This document shows, in pieces, positions 8,872 through 17,964 of a stretch of DNA of 64,000 bases. The translations under genes were made by a program, and so were the position numbers. The first letter of the stretch is position 1; every line of letters starts with the position of its first letter. The stretch covers positions 224,229 through 288,228 of the forward strand of contig NZ_LMDJ01000032.1 of the NCBI RefSeq assembly GCF_001425045.1, in the 5' to 3' direction. The DNA is from Massilia sp. Root351 (GTDB taxonomy: Bacteria; Pseudomonadota; Gammaproteobacteria; Burkholderiales; Burkholderiaceae_D). The notes beneath the pieces were generated by a model, which saw only the letters and a list, made by a program, of their open reading frames with translations, had not been told where the DNA came from and ran no database searches.

Positions 8872-10278
8872 TCAATCGAACAGAGCGGACAATTGCCCCA
8901 AACTCTCGAGCATGTCCACCCGCTCCGTGATCTGCTGTTGCAGGAAATGCTCGATATTTTCATGCAAGCTGATGGCCTGGTCGAGCACCGGATCGCTGCC
9001 CGGGCTGTAGGCGCCCACGGCAATCAGGTCGCGGCTGCGCTCGTAGCGTGAAAACAGCTGCTTGAGGTGGCGGGCGCGGGTCTGGTGCTCGTGCGAGGTG
9101 ATCGAATGCATGGCGCGGCTGATCGACTGTTCGATGTCGATGGCGGGGTAGTGGCCGGCTTCGGCCAGGCGCCGGTTCAGCACGATGTGGCCGTCCAAAA
9201 TGGCGCGCGCCGAATCGGCGATCGGGTCTTGCTGGTCGTCGCCCTCGGTCAGCACGGTGTAGAACGCCGTGATCGAGCCGCCGCCCATTTCGCCGTTGCC
9301 GGCGCGTTCGACCAGGATGGGCAGCTTGGCGAACACGGAAGGCGGATATCCCTTGGTGGCGGGCGGCTCGCCGATGGCCAGTGCGATCTCGCGCTGCGCC
9401 ATGGCGTAGCGGGTCAGCGAATCCATGATCAGCAGCACATTCTGGCCCTGGTCGCGGAAATACTCGGCAATCGCGGTGGAGTAGGCCGCGCCCTGCATGC
9501 GCATCAGCGGCGGCGTGTCGGCCGGGGCCGCCACGACAACCGAGCGCGCCAGGCCTTCCTCGCCCAGGATCTGCTCGATGAACTCTTTGACCTCGCGGCC
9601 CCGTTCGCCGATCAGGCCGACCACGATCACATCGGCCTCGGTGTAGCGCGCCATCATGCCCAGCAGCACCGACTTGCCGACGCCGGAGCCGGCGAACAGG
9701 CCCATGCGCTGGCCGCGTCCCACGGTCAGCATGGCGTTGATGGAGCGCACGCCCACGTCCAGCGTTTCCACGATGGGCGCGCGGCCCAGCGGGTTGGCCG
9801 GGCGCACGTTGATGGGCGCGCTTTCCGTGGTGTGCAGCGGGCCCAGGTTGTCCAGCGGACGGCCAGCGCCGTCCAGCACCCGGCCCAGCAGTTCGGGGCC
9901 GACCGGCAGGTGGCGCGCGCGGTCGCTGGGGCGGCGGCGCGGGTGCGTGACGCTGCCCGGGCGCGGTATCGTCGGTTCGATCGGGAACACGCGGGTGCCG
10001 GGCACGATGCCCTCGACATCGCTTTGCGGCATCAGGAACAGGCGGTCGCCTTCAAAACCGACCACTTCGGCCTCCACCTTGCCGCCGGACGGCAGCGGCA
10101 CGGTGCAGGCCGCGCCCACGGCCAGGCGCAGGCCCACCGCTTCCATTACCAGCCCGGCCACGCGCGTGACGCGGCCCGACACCTGCATCGGCTCCACGAA
10201 CTCGGTCAGCGCGGCGCAGTCGTTCAGGTAGGCGCGCCAGCGGCCGGCGTGCAGGTTGGATGGGGCAGCGTCGGCCAT
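8872..10278 (-). CDS. fliI: FliI, flagellar export ATPase
   Basis: This 468-residue F1-beta-like ATPase energises flagellar export. The Walker A motif is GSGVGKS at about residues 189-195 (in GLFAGSGVGKSVLLGMMARY). The GERGREVKEFIE segment and the Walker B region (VLLIMDSLTRYAMAQREIAL) follow, and the protein ends in the LSALFD-type C-terminus. Length is normal. It begins one base after the fliH stop (TGACATG), so the two are coupled. Confidence 0.98.
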   Translation of the reverse strand: MADAAPSNLHAGRWRAYLNDCAALTEFVEPMQVSGRVTRVAGLVMEAVGLRLAVGAACTVPLPSGGKVEAEVVGFEGDRLFLMPQSDVEGIVPGTRVFPIEPTIPRPGSVTHPRRRPSDRARHLPVGPELLGRVLDGAGRPLDNLGPLHTTESAPINVRPANPLGRAPIVETLDVGVRSINAMLTVGRGQRMGLFAGSGVGKSVLLGMMARYTEADVIVVGLIGERGREVKEFIEQILGEEGLARSVVVAAPADTPPLMRMQGAAYSTAIAEYFRDQGQNVLLIMDSLTRYAMAQREIALAIGEPPATKGYPPSVFAKLPILVERAGNGEMGGGSITAFYTVLTEGDDQQDPIADSARAILDGHIVLNRRLAEAGHYPAIDIEQSISRAMHSITSHEHQTRARHLKQLFSRYERSRDLIAVGAYSPGSDPVLDQAISLHENIEHFLQQQITERVDMLESLGQLSALFD

Positions 10279-10279
10279 G

Positions 10280-11017
10280 TCAGTCCAGCCAGCTCACGTC
10301 TTTGCCCAGCGCGTAGGTCAGGCGCTGCCAGCGGGCCGACGCCTGGGCGTCGATCTGGTTGCTGGCGGTGTCGATCTTGCAGCCGCCGCGTTCGATCTGC
10401 GCGTCCTCGATGACGCGCCAGCCGCCCTTGTCGAGCTCCTCGCCTATGCCTTCGCGCACGGTTTTCGCGTCGTCCGGGTTCAGCATCAGCAGCGCCGGCT
10501 GCTGCAGCACCGGCAGGTATTCGATGGCTTCGCGCACGATGGGCAGGATCAGCTCGGGCTTGACCTGCAGCGACTGCTTGAGCATGCCCTTGGCCAGCTG
10601 CAGCGCCAGTTCCAGCACGTCGGCCGAGATCAGCTGGTCGGCGTCCTGCAGCGCGGTGCTGAAGTTGCCGGCCAGTTCGCGCAGCGGCGCCAGCTCCAGG
10701 TCGGTGGCTTCCTTGCCCAGGGCAATGGCGTCCGCATGGCCTTCGGCGTGGCCGGCCGCGTAGCCCTTGTCGTAGCCGTCGATGCGGGCCTGCTCGCGGA
10801 TGGCCGCCAGTTCTTCCTCGGTCGGGTAGGCGGGGGCAGGCGGTTCCTGCTCCAGATAGTGTCCTTCGTCCGCTTCCAGCTGCGGCGGCGGTGCCAGGGC
10901 CGCTTGCGCGGCCGCTTCAGCCTCGCGCGCGGCCACCGCGCTGGGGCGGAAGTCGCCGAAGGACTTCATTTCCCAGCGCTGGAAGGCGGTTTGCTGCTCT
11001 TTGGGTATATGTGCCAT
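10280..11017 (-). CDS. fliH: FliH, export ATPase regulator
   Basis: This 245-residue protein dimerises, binds FliI and tethers it to the C-ring. The N-terminus has the RWEMKSF-type FliH motif. A segment from about residues 75-115 carries repeated Gly/Ala spacing (GYDKGYAAGHAEGHADAIA) matching the AxxxG repeats of FliH. The C-terminal half resembles the V-ATPase E/ATP-synthase delta-like FliH domain. It lies 14 bases after fliG and one base before fliI. Confidence 0.95.
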   Translation of the reverse strand: MAHIPKEQQTAFQRWEMKSFGDFRPSAVAAREAEAAAQAALAPPPQLEADEGHYLEQEPPAPAYPTEEELAAIREQARIDGYDKGYAAGHAEGHADAIALGKEATDLELAPLRELAGNFSTALQDADQLISADVLELALQLAKGMLKQSLQVKPELILPIVREAIEYLPVLQQPALLMLNPDDAKTVREGIGEELDKGGWRVIEDAQIERGGCKIDTASNQIDAQASARWQRLTYALGKDVSWLD

Positions 11018-11031
11018 GTAACTCTATCAAC

Positions 11032-12030
11032 TTAGACGAAGGAATCTTCGCCTTTGCCGCCCAGCACGATCTGGCCTTCGTCCGCCAGCCGGCGCACGAT
11101 CTGCAGGATCTGCTTCTGCTGCGTTTCCACTTCGGACAGGCGTACCGGCCCCTTCGATTCCAGGTCCTCGCGCATCATTTCGCTGGCGCGCGCCGACATG
11201 TTCTTGAAGATCTTGTCGCGCAAGTCCTGCGACGCGCCCTTCAGGGCAATGATCAGCATTTCCGACTGCACTTCGCGCAGCAGCAGCTGGATGCCGCGGT
11301 CGTCGATATCGATCAGGTTGTCGAACACGAACATCTCGTCCATGATCTTCTGCGCCATGTCGTTGTCGTAGTTCTTGATGTTGTCCATCACCGAATTTTC
11401 CTGCTCGCCGCTCATGAAGTTCAGGATCTCGGCCGCCGCGCGCACGCCGCCCAGCGTCGATTTCTTGATGTTTTCATTGCCAGACAGCAGCTTGGTCAGC
11501 ACGTCGTTCAGCTCGCGCAGCGCGGCCGGCTGCACGCCGTCCAGCGTGGCGATGCGCAGCACCGCGTCGTTGCGCAAGCGGTCGGTGAAGTGTCCCAGGA
11601 TTTCGCAGGCCTGGTCGCGCTCCAGGTGCACCAGGATGGTGGCGATGATCTGCGGGTGCTCGTTGCGTATCAGTTCGGCCACCGACTGCGAATCCATCCA
11701 CTTCAGCGATTCGATGCCGGACGCGTCCTTGCCGCCCAGGATGCGCGACAGCAGCACCGAGGCCTTGTCGTCGCCCAGCGCCTTGGTCAGCACCTGGCGG
11801 ATGTACTCGTCCGAATCGAGGCCCACGGTGGAGGCGGCCGCCACCTGGTCGCGGAAGTCGTCCAGGGTGTCGACCACTTGCTCGTGCGGCACGTTTTTCA
11901 TTGTCGCCATGGCCGCGCCCAGTTTCAGCACTTCGCGCGGGCCGAGGAATTTCATCACCTCGGCAGCTTCGCTCTCGCCCATTGCCAGCATCAGGATGGC
12001 GGCTTTTTGCAGTCCGGTCGAATCAGTCAT
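11032..12030 (-). CDS. fliG: FliG, flagellar motor switch protein
   Basis: This 332-residue rotor protein bridges the MS-ring and FliM and contacts the stator. It carries the EHPQ motif (about residue 127, LIRNEHPQIIATILVHL), the armadillo-like middle domain, and the charged torque helix near the C-terminus (DDRGIQLLLREVQSEMLIIALKGA). The length is typical. Its first 8 bases overlap the end of fliF, indicating translational coupling of rotor proteins made in ratio. Confidence 0.97.
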   Translation of the reverse strand: MTDSTGLQKAAILMLAMGESEAAEVMKFLGPREVLKLGAAMATMKNVPHEQVVDTLDDFRDQVAAASTVGLDSDEYIRQVLTKALGDDKASVLLSRILGGKDASGIESLKWMDSQSVAELIRNEHPQIIATILVHLERDQACEILGHFTDRLRNDAVLRIATLDGVQPAALRELNDVLTKLLSGNENIKKSTLGGVRAAAEILNFMSGEQENSVMDNIKNYDNDMAQKIMDEMFVFDNLIDIDDRGIQLLLREVQSEMLIIALKGASQDLRDKIFKNMSARASEMMREDLESKGPVRLSEVETQQKQILQIVRRLADEGQIVLGGKGEDSFV

Positions 12031-13765
12031 TTGCGCCTATCCATGCTTTGATGACGTTGGCGACGATGCGCGGATCGTCCGCGGCCAGTTTCTTCGCCAG
12101 CGCCAGGTTGTCGCGGTATGTCCGCGCGGTATTTTCTTCCATTTTAGCGAGTTCTTCCGCCATGATCTCTTCCGGCGTCGGGCCCACCGGTTCCTCGATG
12201 ACCGGCTCTTCCGGTTCAGGCTCGGGCTCGTTGATCTCGTCGATCTTCTTGAACACCGGCCGCATCATCGGCCGCACGATGCGCAGCAGGATGTACAGCA
12301 GGATCAGCGCGGTGATCAGGAACTTGGCCAGCTCCTTGGCCAGCGGCAAGTTGGCCGGATCGCGCCACCAGTCCAGCACCACCGGCGCCTCGAACGGCTT
12401 GTCGACGCCGTCGAACGGCGCGTTGGCCACGCTCAGCGAGTCGCCGCGTTCCTGGTTGTAGCCCATGGCTTCCTTGACCAGGCTGTTGATCTTGGCCATT
12501 TCCTCCGGCGTGAACGGCTTGACGGTGACCTTGCCGGTCTTGGCGTCGACGATGCGGCGGTAATTGATGACCACGCCCACCGTCATGCGCTTCAGGCCGG
12601 CCATGGCCTTCTGCTCGTAGCGCACGGTCTTGTCGACTTCGTAATTGGTGGTCGATTCCTTGTGGTTCGGCAAGCCGTTGGCGCCGCCGGCCACGGCGCC
12701 CGGCGGCGTGCCCGGCGCGGGGGCGGTACCCGGCGGCGTGGTGGTCAGCGGCGCGGTGGCCGTGCCGGGCGGCTGGTTCGACAGCGCGCCCGGCACGCCG
12801 TTCGGATTGGCGTTGCCGGCGCCGTTGGTCTCGCTGCTTTGCTGGCTGCGGATGGCGGACGCTTCCGGCGGCGAATTCGGCTTGTACGATTCGGCCGCCT
12901 GCTCGACGGCGGCGAAGTCCACGTCGGCCACCGCTTCCGCGCGCACATTGCCTTCGCCGACGATGGGCAGCACGATGGATTCGACCTGCTTGATGACCTG
13001 CTTTTGCAGTTCCTGCACGTATTTCAGCTGGCTGGCGTCCAGGCTCTTGTTGCTGCCGGCGCCATTCTTGTTGGTGTCCGACACCAGGTTGCCGGCCTGG
13101 TCCACCACCGTCACGTTGGACGGCATCAGCTGCGGCACCGAGGAGGCCACCAGGTGCACGATGGCCTGCACCTGGGCCGGCTCGATCTGGCGGTTGGGGT
13201 GCAGGTGCAGCATCACCGACGCGGTCGGCTTCTGCTGTTCGCGCACGAACACGCTGTCTTTCGGCATGGCCAGGTGCACACGGGCCGAATCGACCGCCGC
13301 GATCGACTGGATCGAGCGCGCCAGTTCGCCTTCCAGCGCGCGCTGGTAATTGACCTGCTCGAGGAACTGGGACACGCCCAGCTTCTGGTTCTCCATCAGC
13401 TCGAAGCCGACATTGCCACCCTTGGGCAAGCCCTGCGCGGCCAGCTTCAGGCGCGCGTCGTGCACCTGCTCGGTCGGCACCAGGATGGCCGTGCCGCCCT
13501 CCGAGAACTTGTGCTTGATCTGCATCTGGTCCAGCGCCGCCGTGATGGCGCCGCCGTCGCGGTCGGTATAGTTGGAAAACAGCACGCCGTAGGCGGGCGG
13601 CTGATTCCACAGCCACAGCGCGACGATGACGGCCACCACGCCGGCCGCGCCGGCGCCCATCATCACCCGTCGGCCCAGCGGCGTCTGGAAGAACGGCGGC
13701 TTCGGTTCGGCCTGCGCCGGGACCGCTGCGTCGTCGATGTCGATTTGTTCGGCTGCTGCTGCCAT
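12023..13765 (-). CDS. fliF: FliF, flagellar MS-ring protein
   Basis: This 580-residue inner-membrane ring protein has two membrane helices, at about residues 35-52 (VVAVIVALWLW) and 465-485 (FLITALILLYILLRIV). The ring-building motifs between them include YGVLFSNYTDRDGGAI, FELMENQKLGVSQF and ARVHLAMPKDSVF. A Pro/Gly/Thr-rich linker spans about residues 300-370. It begins the long operon through fliR and is divergent from fliE across 242 bases. Confidence 0.97.
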   Translation of the reverse strand: MAAAAEQIDIDDAAVPAQAEPKPPFFQTPLGRRVMMGAGAAGVVAVIVALWLWNQPPAYGVLFSNYTDRDGGAITAALDQMQIKHKFSEGGTAILVPTEQVHDARLKLAAQGLPKGGNVGFELMENQKLGVSQFLEQVNYQRALEGELARSIQSIAAVDSARVHLAMPKDSVFVREQQKPTASVMLHLHPNRQIEPAQVQAIVHLVASSVPQLMPSNVTVVDQAGNLVSDTNKNGAGSNKSLDASQLKYVQELQKQVIKQVESIVLPIVGEGNVRAEAVADVDFAAVEQAAESYKPNSPPEASAIRSQQSSETNGAGNANPNGVPGALSNQPPGTATAPLTTTPPGTAPAPGTPPGAVAGGANGLPNHKESTTNYEVDKTVRYEQKAMAGLKRMTVGVVINYRRIVDAKTGKVTVKPFTPEEMAKINSLVKEAMGYNQERGDSLSVANAPFDGVDKPFEAPVVLDWWRDPANLPLAKELAKFLITALILLYILLRIVRPMMRPVFKKIDEINEPEPEPEEPVIEEPVGPTPEEIMAEELAKMEENTARTYRDNLALAKKLAADDPRIVANVIKAWIGAND

Positions 13766-14007
13766 GGCTGGTGTGTATTCGTTGGTTGGTGGATGGGACC
13801 GGTTGTCGGCCGGGTCTCGGCCTGTTGCACATTATCGTCGGTGGCGGCGCTGGCCCATCTCGGGAAAAGCAGGCTGTTTACCGGCCTGCTTCTGGCAGCA
13901 GCTTGCTATACGGACAGGTATTCTGGCAGCACTGATCATTGCGCCGCCTATTGTAGCGCGGCGCCACCGCATGACTGTTCCGCGGAAGCAACAAATTTGG
14001 AGTTCAC

Positions 14008-14355
14008 ATGAAAACAAGCGGCCTGGGCATAGATAGCAGCAGGATACAAGCGATGATGGAGCAGCTGAAGGCGCACGCGGCCAAGCCGCAGTCCAGCGTT
14101 CCAGCCATCCAGACCGAGGCGCCGGCGGCCAAGGTGCAGTTCTCGGATGCGCTGAAGGACGCGCTGGACGCCGTCTCGGCCAGCCAGACCAAGTCGCAGG
14201 AGCTGGGCAAGCGCTTCCAGCTGGGGGACGATTCGGTCAGCCTGTCGGACGTGATGGTGTCGATGCAAAAAGCCAGCATCAACTTCCAGGCCACCATCCA
14301 GGTGCGCAACAAGCTGGTGTCGGCTTACCAGGACATCATGAATATGCAGGTGTGA
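14008..14355 (+). CDS. fliE: FliE, MS-ring/rod adaptor
   Basis: This 115-residue protein joins the MS-ring to the rod and is an early export substrate. The C-terminal half, containing LSDVMVSMQKASINFQATIQVRNKLVSAYQDIMNMQV, is the diagnostic FliE signature. A GGAG ribosome site lies 5 bases before the ATG. Unlike many relatives where fliE leads the fliF operon, it is divergent from fliF here and stands alone. It is convergent with the PilZ gene across a 64-base gap. Confidence 0.95.
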   Translation: MKTSGLGIDSSRIQAMMEQLKAHAAKPQSSVPAIQTEAPAAKVQFSDALKDALDAVSASQTKSQELGKRFQLGDDSVSLSDVMVSMQKASINFQATIQVRNKLVSAYQDIMNMQV

Positions 14356-14374
14356 TGCCGGACGTGCCACCGTC

Positions 14375-14405
14375 GCACGCCGTCGGGCGGGTTGGCACGG
14401 CGTGC
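14375..14405. repeat. inverted repeat between fliE and PilZ gene
   Basis: Perfect 8-bp arms (GCACGCCG and CGGCGTGC) are separated by 15 bases in the gap between two convergent genes. A second nested pair (GTGCCA/TGGCAC) overlaps it. The placement suits a bidirectional, Rho-assisted stop structure, but there is no T-run on either side. Confidence 0.4.
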
Positions 14406-14419
14406 GTAAGCCGCCAGGT

Positions 14420-15181
14420 TCAGCCCAGCCCGGCGATGCGGGCGTTGCGTTCGCGCTCGAGGCGGGTGATGTAGCGCTGCACCGAATTGAGCGCGCCGCG
14501 CGCGATGTCGGTGAACTGGCAGCCGAGGCGGCGGTTGGATTTGTTGTTGAGCAGGGTCATGTCGATGCAGTTGCGGATCTGCAGGCCGGTGACGATGGGA
14601 CCCACTTCCGGCAGCTCGATGCGGCAGTCCGCGTACTGCTTGCCGATGCTGTCGCCCAGCAGCAGCTTGTTGTCCAGGATGGCGATGCCGCCGCAGCTGA
14701 TGTCGGCCAGCGGGAAGCTGGTGCTGCCGCCGCCCAGTTCGGCCGGCAGCGGGATGACCACCCGCACCGGGTTGCTGACCGGCGTGCTCATACGGTAATA
14801 CTCGCGCCGCTGCAGGCGGATCAGGGTGGCCGGCAGGGCGATCTTCAGCGCTTGCGCGCCTTCGAAAGTGCATTTCTCCACCCGCTCGCTGGAAAACAGG
14901 ATGCGGATCTTGTCCAGCGTGGTTTCATAGGACAGCGACTTGGCCGACAGGATGCGCTGGTTTTGCTCGGTGTTGATGGAGCAGTCCAGGATGACGCTGT
15001 TGCTGTCGGCGTCGACTTCCAGGATGGAGGTGACGCACACGTCCGCCTCGCCGTGCACCAGCATGCGGATCAGCTGGTTTTTTTCGCCTATGCTGCGCAG
15101 CAGCGCAATGATTTCCCTGCGCGATACCACTTCGAAGTCGTGCCAGTTTTCCAGGTCCGCGTCTTGTATGTTTGGGTGCAT
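14420..15181 (-). CDS. ycgR: PilZ-domain flagellar brake (YcgR type)
   Basis: This 253-residue protein has an N-terminal YcgR-like beta domain (about residues 10-115) followed by a PilZ domain. Both c-di-GMP binding motifs are intact: RREYYR (RxxxR, about residue 124) and DISCGG (DxSxxG, about residue 160). By family knowledge such proteins slow or reorient the motor when c-di-GMP is high. The start codon shares its last base with the stop of the upstream FlhB-like gene, so it is the end of the fliC-side run of genes. The GGDEF protein at 23121-24740 is a nearby candidate c-di-GMP source. Confidence 0.9.
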   Translation of the reverse strand: MHPNIQDADLENWHDFEVVSRREIIALLRSIGEKNQLIRMLVHGEADVCVTSILEVDADSNSVILDCSINTEQNQRILSAKSLSYETTLDKIRILFSSERVEKCTFEGAQALKIALPATLIRLQRREYYRMSTPVSNPVRVVIPLPAELGGGSTSFPLADISCGGIAILDNKLLLGDSIGKQYADCRIELPEVGPIVTGLQIRNCIDMTLLNNKSNRRLGCQFTDIARGALNSVQRYITRLERERNARIAGLG

Positions 15182-15519
15182 TATTCTTCTGGATCTCTAT
15201 GTGGAGAGCTGGTGTCCGGGGCCGGGGGCGGGGGCTGGCCGGATTTTTGCGCTGATTCAATATGATATAGCCACGCTAGGAGTTCCGCAATTGTCCGGTA
15301 GAGCGCCGGCGGAATTTGCCGGTCCAGGTCCACCTCCATCAGCAGCGACACCAGTTCCTTCGATTCGTGGATGTGCACGCCGTGCTCGTTGGCCACATGG
15401 ATGATCTGCTCGGCCACCAGGCCGCGCCCCTTGGCCACCACCTTGGGGGCTGGGGCATCGTTCTGGTAGGTGAGGGCGACCGCGCTTTGCAGCGGGCGGC
15501 GCGGGGCCTCATGCGCCAT
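15181..15519 (-). CDS. FlhB C-terminal-domain homologue (FhlB-like)
   Basis: This protein of 112 residues corresponds only to the cytoplasmic C-terminal domain of FlhB. AVALTYQNDAPAPKVVAKGRG..., then HVANEHGVHIHESKELVSLL and IPPALYRTIAELLAWLY follow the FlhB pattern just after its autocleavage site. The NPTH motif itself is missing, as are all membrane helices. Free-standing FlhB-C proteins are known (YlqH/FhlB type) and some can substitute for the cleaved FlhB fragment. I chose the ATG at 15519 because it overlaps the FliK-like stop by 11 bases and starts the conserved part; an open frame continues upstream but is the shadow of that gene. Confidence 0.85.
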   Translation of the reverse strand: MAHEAPRRPLQSAVALTYQNDAPAPKVVAKGRGLVAEQIIHVANEHGVHIHESKELVSLLMEVDLDRQIPPALYRTIAELLAWLYHIESAQKSGQPPPPAPDTSSPHRDPEE

Positions 15520-17122
15520 GGCTGCCCCCGGGCAGGGCGGCCGCGGCCGCGACGGCGCCATCCGCGCCGGCGCCGGCCGGCACCGCTGCGTCCCCTTCGG
15601 GCGCAATGGTGAGCGAGGCCAGCGGCGAGCCGGCCGCTTCCATTGCCAGCTGCAGCTGGCCGGACCAGGCGCGCAGGGTGGCGGCACTGGCGTCGTCGCC
15701 GGTCTGCACCTGGATGTGGACCTGTTCGCCCACCAGCGTCACCGCCGCCGAGATCTTGCCCAGCAGCGGCAGGCGGAAGCGCACGCCGCTGCGCCACACC
15801 GGGTCCGGTTCGCGGCCGTCGGCCTGCTGCTGGCTGCCTTCGCGCTGGTCGCGCTGCACTTCCCACTGGATGGGCTGGCCGGGCCAGGCCTGGCCGTTCC
15901 ACTGCACGCGCTGCTGTTCGTGCGTGTGCAGCTGCTGGTTGATCATCTGCGCCGCGCTCAGGTCCGGGCCGGCGAGGGCGGCGCGGACCAGCGATTCGCT
16001 GGTCTGCGGACCGCCGGCCTGGGCGTGCGCCATGGAGAGCGCGCGCTGGTTTTGCGGCTCGCGCATCAGTTCCTGCAGCGGCCGCCTGCCTTCGGCCCAT
16101 TCGGCCACATGCGATTCGTAAAACAGGCCGCTTTCGCCGAGCGCGTTCTTCAGCTGGTGCGTCAGCTTGTCGGTATCGGGCACGCCGGCCGCTATCAGCG
16201 AGGCTTTGCCGTTAATGATGACGGGCACGCCCGGGGGCAGGTAGGCGGTGGCCAGGGCGCTGGCGATGGTGCGGGCGGCCTGGCTCAGCGTCGCGGCGGG
16301 GGCGTCGCGGCCGAGATCGGGCAGTTGTTCGGAGGGCGTCAGCGGGGCGCGCCCGAGCAGGGCGGCGGCCAGGCTGTGCGGGCGGACCTGCGCGGCGGGC
16401 TGGCCGGCGGCCTGGTTGACGGACTCGGCCGCCGCCTGTGCCGCGCCCTGGGCGCCTGCCGGCCCGCTGGCGCCCAGCTGGGTTGCCAGCGTGGCGCGGG
16501 CCTGGGCAGCGTTGGCCACGGCGGCGCTGGCGGCAGCGTTGGCTGCCGCATTGGCCGCGGCGTTGGCCGCCGAGCCAGGCGCTGCATTGGCTGGATGGGC
16601 GGCGGTGCTGGCTGCGGACCCGGCGGCCGACCCTGCGGCGGAATTGGCTGCGGCATTGGCGCCAGCGCCGGCTGCGTTGGCGGCCGGATTGCCGGCGCCC
16701 GGCTGGCGGCCCGACAGCGTGGTGGTGTCTTGCGAGGGCAGGCGGCCTTGCGGCACGCTGTCTGGGCTGTCGCCGGGCGGCAGGCCTGCCTCGGTGTAGA
16801 GCTGGGCGGTCTGGGCCTGGGTGCCGGTGCCGACCTGGAAGGTGGGGCGCGGCGTGACGGTGAGCAGTGTCAGCGGCACTTCGGCGCCGACCTGGGCGCC
16901 GCCGGGCAGCACCATGCGGGCCGAATTGCCCGCCACGCGCACCAGGTAGCTGCCGTCGTCATACTTGGACAGCACTTCGCCCTTCAGCGGCTGGCCGACC
17001 AGGCCGCTCAGCGAGCGCTGGAGGGCGGCCTGGCGTGCGTCGCTGACAGGGATGGCCGCCGGCGCGGGCGATAATGCGCCGACTGGCCTGACGCCGGTGG
17101 CGTCCAGACGCGGCGGCAGCAT
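15509..17122 (-). CDS. second FliK-like protein (Flg_hook C-terminal domain)
   Basis: This 537-residue protein has an N-terminal region with FliK-like beta segments (SGLVGQPLKGEVLSKYDDGSYLVRVAGN). A long, extremely Ala-rich linker at about residues 120-250 comes next (repeated Ala-Ala-Asn/Gly), then a C-terminal domain resembling Flg_hook at about residues 420-520: WRSGVRFRLPLLGKISAAVTLVGEQVHIQVQTG. It overlaps the FlhB-C-like gene by 11 bases. FliK and FlhB-C are the two partners of the hook-length switch, so finding a second copy of both together suggests a dedicated or accessory switch pair. Alternatively it may be a flagellar export protein of unknown role. Confidence 0.8.
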   Translation of the reverse strand: MLPPRLDATGVRPVGALSPAPAAIPVSDARQAALQRSLSGLVGQPLKGEVLSKYDDGSYLVRVAGNSARMVLPGGAQVGAEVPLTLLTVTPRPTFQVGTGTQAQTAQLYTEAGLPPGDSPDSVPQGRLPSQDTTTLSGRQPGAGNPAANAAGAGANAAANSAAGSAAGSAASTAAHPANAAPGSAANAAANAAANAAASAAVANAAQARATLATQLGASGPAGAQGAAQAAAESVNQAAGQPAAQVRPHSLAAALLGRAPLTPSEQLPDLGRDAPAATLSQAARTIASALATAYLPPGVPVIINGKASLIAAGVPDTDKLTHQLKNALGESGLFYESHVAEWAEGRRPLQELMREPQNQRALSMAHAQAGGPQTSESLVRAALAGPDLSAAQMINQQLHTHEQQRVQWNGQAWPGQPIQWEVQRDQREGSQQQADGREPDPVWRSGVRFRLPLLGKISAAVTLVGEQVHIQVQTGDDASAATLRAWSGQLQLAMEAAGSPLASLTIAPEGDAAVPAGAGADGAVAAAAALPGGSHGA

Positions 17123-17142
17123 GATGTGGTCCTATCCCGGCT

Positions 17143-17472
17143 TCAGACGCTGCCGTAAGCGTTCACCAGGCGCCGCTCGGCGCCGGTGCTGTTGATCAGG
17201 GCGGACAGCTGCGCCATCCACGGCATGGCCAGGTCGCGGATCTGGCGGTCGGCGGTCAGCATCTGGCGGATCAGCTCGACCTTGCGCTCGCGTTCGGCGC
17301 CTTGCAGCGGGCGCGGGTCTTCCTGGCCCTGCAGCGTGCGCACGTGGCCGGCGCAGCGCTGTTCCAGCGCGACCAGCTCGTCCCATTCGCCACGGGTGGC
17401 ATGCGCCAGCATCTGCTCGGTCAGCGCTGCCATGTCGGCGTACACGGATAAAACTTCTTGATTCGTCATCAT
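17143..17472 (-). CDS. fliT: FliT, flagellar export chaperone
   Basis: This 109-residue helical protein is the chaperone for FliD and, in enterics, a regulator of FlhDC. The spaced helices (LSVYADMAALTEQMLAHATRGEWDELVALEQRC) with the W-(D/E)-L-(V/I)-x-L-E pattern are the FliT signature. It follows fliS by 3 bases in the standard fliD-fliS-fliT order. An extra ATG precedes the second Met, so the true start may be one codon later. Confidence 0.88.
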   Translation of the reverse strand: MMTNQEVLSVYADMAALTEQMLAHATRGEWDELVALEQRCAGHVRTLQGQEDPRPLQGAERERKVELIRQMLTADRQIRDLAMPWMAQLSALINSTGAERRLVNAYGSV

Positions 17473-17475
17473 GGA

Positions 17476-17940
17476 TCAGGCGCTCGCGTATTTATTAATC
17501 AGTTTGGTGGCGTTGGCGTTGGCGGCGGGCGCGGGCGCTTGCACAGCCGGGGTGTCGCCGATCTGGTTCCAGGCGTCGCGCAGTTCCGTCAGCAGGCGCT
17601 GCACTTCTTCCAGGATGGCCGGGTCGTTCTTCAGATTGGCCGTCAGCAGGCGGCTGCTCATGTATTCGTACAGTGCATCCAGGCCTTCGGCGATCTCCCC
17701 TCCCACCTTCTTGTCGAGCGCGGCGCGCAGGCCGCTGTCGATAATCATGATGGCCTTGGAAATAGCCTTGCCCTTTTCGCCGATGTTGCCAGAGCGCATA
17801 TTCATCAGGGCGGTGGCGATGGACACCAGCGCGCCGTCAAACAGCATGACGATCAGCTTGTGGGGGCTGGCTGCGACTACACCAGTCTCCATGCCCACTT
17901 TTGCATAGGCATTGACGCCGGTTTGCCTTGATCCGAACAT
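17476..17940 (-). CDS. fliS: FliS, flagellin export chaperone
   Basis: This 154-residue protein binds the flagellin C-terminus and prevents early polymerisation. It shows the family core: YAKVGMETGVVAASPHKLIVMLFDGALVSIATA (about residues 10-45), then a helical bundle ending in LTELRDAWNQI. The Ala/Pro-rich tail is variable. It lies 24 bases after fliD and 3 bases before fliT. Confidence 0.96.
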   Translation of the reverse strand: MFGSRQTGVNAYAKVGMETGVVAASPHKLIVMLFDGALVSIATALMNMRSGNIGEKGKAISKAIMIIDSGLRAALDKKVGGEIAEGLDALYEYMSSRLLTANLKNDPAILEEVQRLLTELRDAWNQIGDTPAVQAPAPAANANATKLINKYASA

Positions 17941-17964
17941 ACTATTTCTCCCTCTTCCCGTTGC

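Noticed and set aside
13893..13906. Sigma-54-like site TGGCAGCAGCTTGC between fliF and fliE
   Set aside because: The GG and GC dinucleotides are 9 bases apart instead of 10, which abolishes sigma-54 recognition in practice.
15520..15687. A longer N-terminus for the FlhB-C-like protein
   Set aside because: The added residues come from the shadow of the overlapping FliK-like gene and have no FlhB similarity.
16480..16700. GGCxGC-rich repeated sequence as a minisatellite
   Set aside because: It is an imperfect Ala-rich coding linker of the second FliK-like gene, with no fixed repeat unit.
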